Assembly: GCA_009801085.1 (NCBI GenBank)
Contig: VNWV01000063.1
Location: 1 to 31,224, forward strand
Direction: 5' to 3'
DNA: 31,224 nucleotides
Source of the DNA: Lasiodiplodia sp. COLG20
Taxonomy: Eukaryota; Ascomycota; Dothideomycetes; Botryosphaeriales; Botryosphaeriaceae
Part shown: positions 29,219 to 31,224 of the stretch, one piece after another
Layout of the letters: the number at the start of each line of letters is the position of its first letter
Position numbering within the stretch: position 1 is the stretch's first letter
Notes under the pieces: generated by a model
The model's database searches: none
What the model saw: only the letters and a program-made list of their open reading frames with translations
Told to the model about the DNA's origin: nothing
Position numbers and translations under genes: made by a program

Positions 29219-31067
29219 GCGCCCGCCTCTGTCACATCCCTAAGCGCGCCCCGTTGGCCCCACCAATGCTCTCATCTCCGCCCTTATCTCCTCGGCCTAA
29301 CTTGCTCGCTTTTATTTTCCTTGTTGCATTTACCACCCGTGATTTACAATCTCGTGCTTATCGTGTTAGCTTACGTTGCACTTCTCTCTCAGCATACTCT
29401 GTTACTTTTTTTGTTATTTCGTTTCATTTTGCCTGTGTTTTCAAGCAGATTTGTCTCTGCTGGTCGGCTATATACCCTTTACGCGTTCTGATTGGTTTTC
29501 CCACAGTTCGATGAGTACCACGACCCGTTACGACTCTCTTCTTCACACCCAACAAAGACCGGCATTTCGATCTCGGGATCTCTCTTAAGTGCTTTTCGGT
29601 GATGACCTCTATTTTTTTTTCTTATGTCTGCCTCCGCTTCTGTACATCCACACCCCCCTGTTGGCTAAGACTGGCATGAAAGTTTTGTCATTTGTTAGAT
29701 AAAATAAGGGGAGGCGAGAGATGAAGCAATTGTGGGGACAGCAGCGATTGCTCTGCCGAACTGTGAGGTAGTTTGTAGGTAGTCCATTAGGTAGTACTTA
29801 GCGCAGGTAGCTGGGGGAAATGAATGGAAGACTTTGAAAACTGGATCATGTACCACTTCGCGATGGCTTTCTGCTTGATTTTCCTCAATGGCCTGGTTTA
29901 GTATCGTATCCGTTCTGATGCGAGTACTCTTAAGACGGGAGAGCAATTCTCGTGATGCTCCTTTTATTGCCACGATACTCTGCGCGACTACTGGACTTGA
30001 ATCGTTGGGTTTCGGCTTGAATTGACGCTTGAGGTCGCTTTGTGCGTCGCCCCTGTATATGCAGCCACCACTTCAAGCTTGCGAGGCCAACAAGTGGAAG
30101 GCAATCCTCGCTTGACGAAAGGTTTGTCGAGAAATTGTATTTGCCATCCGTCCTCTGCCCCCGCTTCATGTTCTATCTCTCGTCCTATCCTTTACGACTG
30201 CTCGATCTGAAGCCTATCAAAGCGTTATGGACACGGATACGAAAAGCGCTGCACCTGAGTCATCGCATTGATTGAGCTTATCATTAGCTTTTTCGGAGTG
30301 GCTTGAATGGTTTTAGTGCTTCTATCATTGTAGGGCCAGAAAAAGAAAAGAAATAAAAATGAAGACGGGGACTTGCGTATTTCTCCGCGCAGGTCGTACG
30401 TGAGAAGGCCCGATACTCAGCTTGAGTTAATTTATATTCCGGAGGTGGAGAGAGAATGACACCTAATTTGCCCTGTCGGTTGGTGTCTTAGGGAAATTGA
30501 GGCCGTGCCGGGACTGCAGCGGCGCCTGTCCCTAGTGATTGGCCGAACTATCCAGGTTGCGGCTTGATCGTTGAGGAGTGATCAGCACTTTGACCATCCT
30601 CCTCAGCACGCATATTGGAGTATTTGTCACGCTTTTTGCAAGCGAGGAGACCCCGCACCCATTACGTTCACTGGAAGGCGCCTTTTCCGTGTGATCCATT
30701 CGACCATGCACGAGGTCTGCAAAGTTTAAACAACCCCTGCAGTGCGGCTCGAACAGTCCTCCAGACGCCTTTCGTTTGTTCCTTCATTGGGGACTAAATG
30801 TTTGTTGGTAATTAGAAAGAAAAGGTAGTAGCAGACATGATCGGTAATAGTAGTGTACCCAACAGTGCTGTGTACCATGCTTCGATCAACAGACATTGCA
30901 GCTTAAGCAAACCAATTGGTAGCCTGTCTACGAGTGCGAATGCTTTCTCTATCCAGAGCGAACTCGCATCCTTGACAGTTCCGCGTGTCAATCGGCGCTT
31001 CGAGCCGAACCAATCGCGGGCATTCCACTTTCGCCTCGTTGCCAGGGTCTCGGCCGCTCCGATCTTG
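29219..31067. other. Intergenic, no gene seen
   Basis: 1.85 kb after the SAM-PH gene. The first part is T-rich (3' UTR-like, T9 at about 29611). Short frames on both strands, the largest about 90 codons (29695-29973 minus and 30812-31072 minus), have no recognisable domain. A plus-strand frame at 30837-31133 runs into MITE F and takes its last residues from it. No tRNA or other structured RNA was found by eye. Confidence 0.45.
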
Positions 31068-31224
31068 CACAATCCCCTCTCGCAGCCGGTGGCTAGCGTG
31101 GATTTATTTTTTGCTCATGTCATGGGTAGTTGAAGCTATCGTCCGGACGAGAATGTCGAATTAAAAATTCTACATACACGTCCGGACGATAGCTTCAACT
31201 ACCTACACATGTTACTTTTCTAAA
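31068..31224 (-). mobile_element. MITE copy F, runs off the window end
   Basis: It begins CACAATCCCCTCTCGCAGCC followed by GGTGGCTAGCG, a subfamily-2 terminus with the leading TA changed to CA. It continues with TTTATTTTTTGCTCATGTCA and the best-preserved hairpin in the window: arms 31125-31149 and 31179-31203 are perfect 25-nt reverse complements (GGTAGTTGAAGCTATCGTCC + GGACG). ACATGTTACTTTTCTAAA at the very end matches the interior of copies B and D, so the other half lies outside the window. Confidence 0.85.

Noticed and set aside
1..31224. tRNA, rRNA and snRNA genes
   Set aside because: Scanning by eye for B-box-like GGTTCRANNCC and paired arms gave only matches inside coding regions. 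A covariance-model scan would be needed to be certain.

Overview
The window is nuclear DNA of a filamentous ascomycete. Genes carry short introns (46-77 nt, one of 388 nt) with GTRNGT-type donors and CTRAC-like branch sites, and intergenic regions are long. The gene set is typical of Pezizomycotina: a PRO1/ADV-1-type zinc-cluster regulator, an alpha-type peptide pheromone precursor and a BIG1/VOA1-type ER protein. The PRO1 sequence and the RGQPC core of the pheromone suggest Sordariomycetes, perhaps Hypocreales. That placement rests on remembered family sequences, not on a search.

Layout. (1) 1-4.0 kb: a secreted gamma-glutamyltranspeptidase gene (4 exons, +) with copies of one MITE family on both sides. 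(2) 5.0-7.0 kb: mitochondrial methionyl-tRNA synthetase (7 exons, -), divergent from (3) 7.6-8.4 kb: an alpha-type pheromone precursor (2 exons, +) with six identical copies of a Cys-Cys peptide. (4) 9.7-10.8 kb: a BIG1/VOA1-like ER membrane protein (5 exons, -), divergent from (5) 11.4-15.0 kb: a single-exon NF-X1/FAP1-type zinc-finger R3H protein (+), with a 21-nt poly-T tract in the shared promoter. (6) 16.4-18.6 kb: the U1 snRNP protein PRP39 (3 exons, -). (7) 19.0-20.1 kb: an unrecognised 378-aa protein (-). (8) 21.2-23.2 kb: the PRO1/ADV-1 developmental regulator (-), divergent across 3.4 kb of apparently gene-free DNA from (9) 26.6-29.2 kb: a SAM plus PH domain protein (+) whose first coding exon appears to be just the ATG. 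(10) The last 2 kb holds only a further MITE.

Most genes are unrelated housekeeping or cell-biology genes. The possible functional link is sexual development: the pheromone precursor and the PRO1-type regulator of fruiting and cell fusion lie about 13 kb apart. The most unusual item is the pheromone precursor. Its repeat has Phe-Cys...Cys-His in place of the usual Trp-Cys...Cys-Trp, and a Cys-Cys loop one residue longer than the forms I remember. Its spacers keep an exact X-Ala/X-Pro dipeptide phase that predicts the mature N-terminus. An eighth such spacer run, in the leader, exposes an extra candidate peptide, [11 protein letters not shown].

Six copies of a roughly 220-260 bp MITE family lie between the genes. 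They have TA-CAG termini, about 31-bp terminal inverted repeats and an internal hairpin, and fall into two subfamilies. I found no tRNA, rRNA or CRISPR array.
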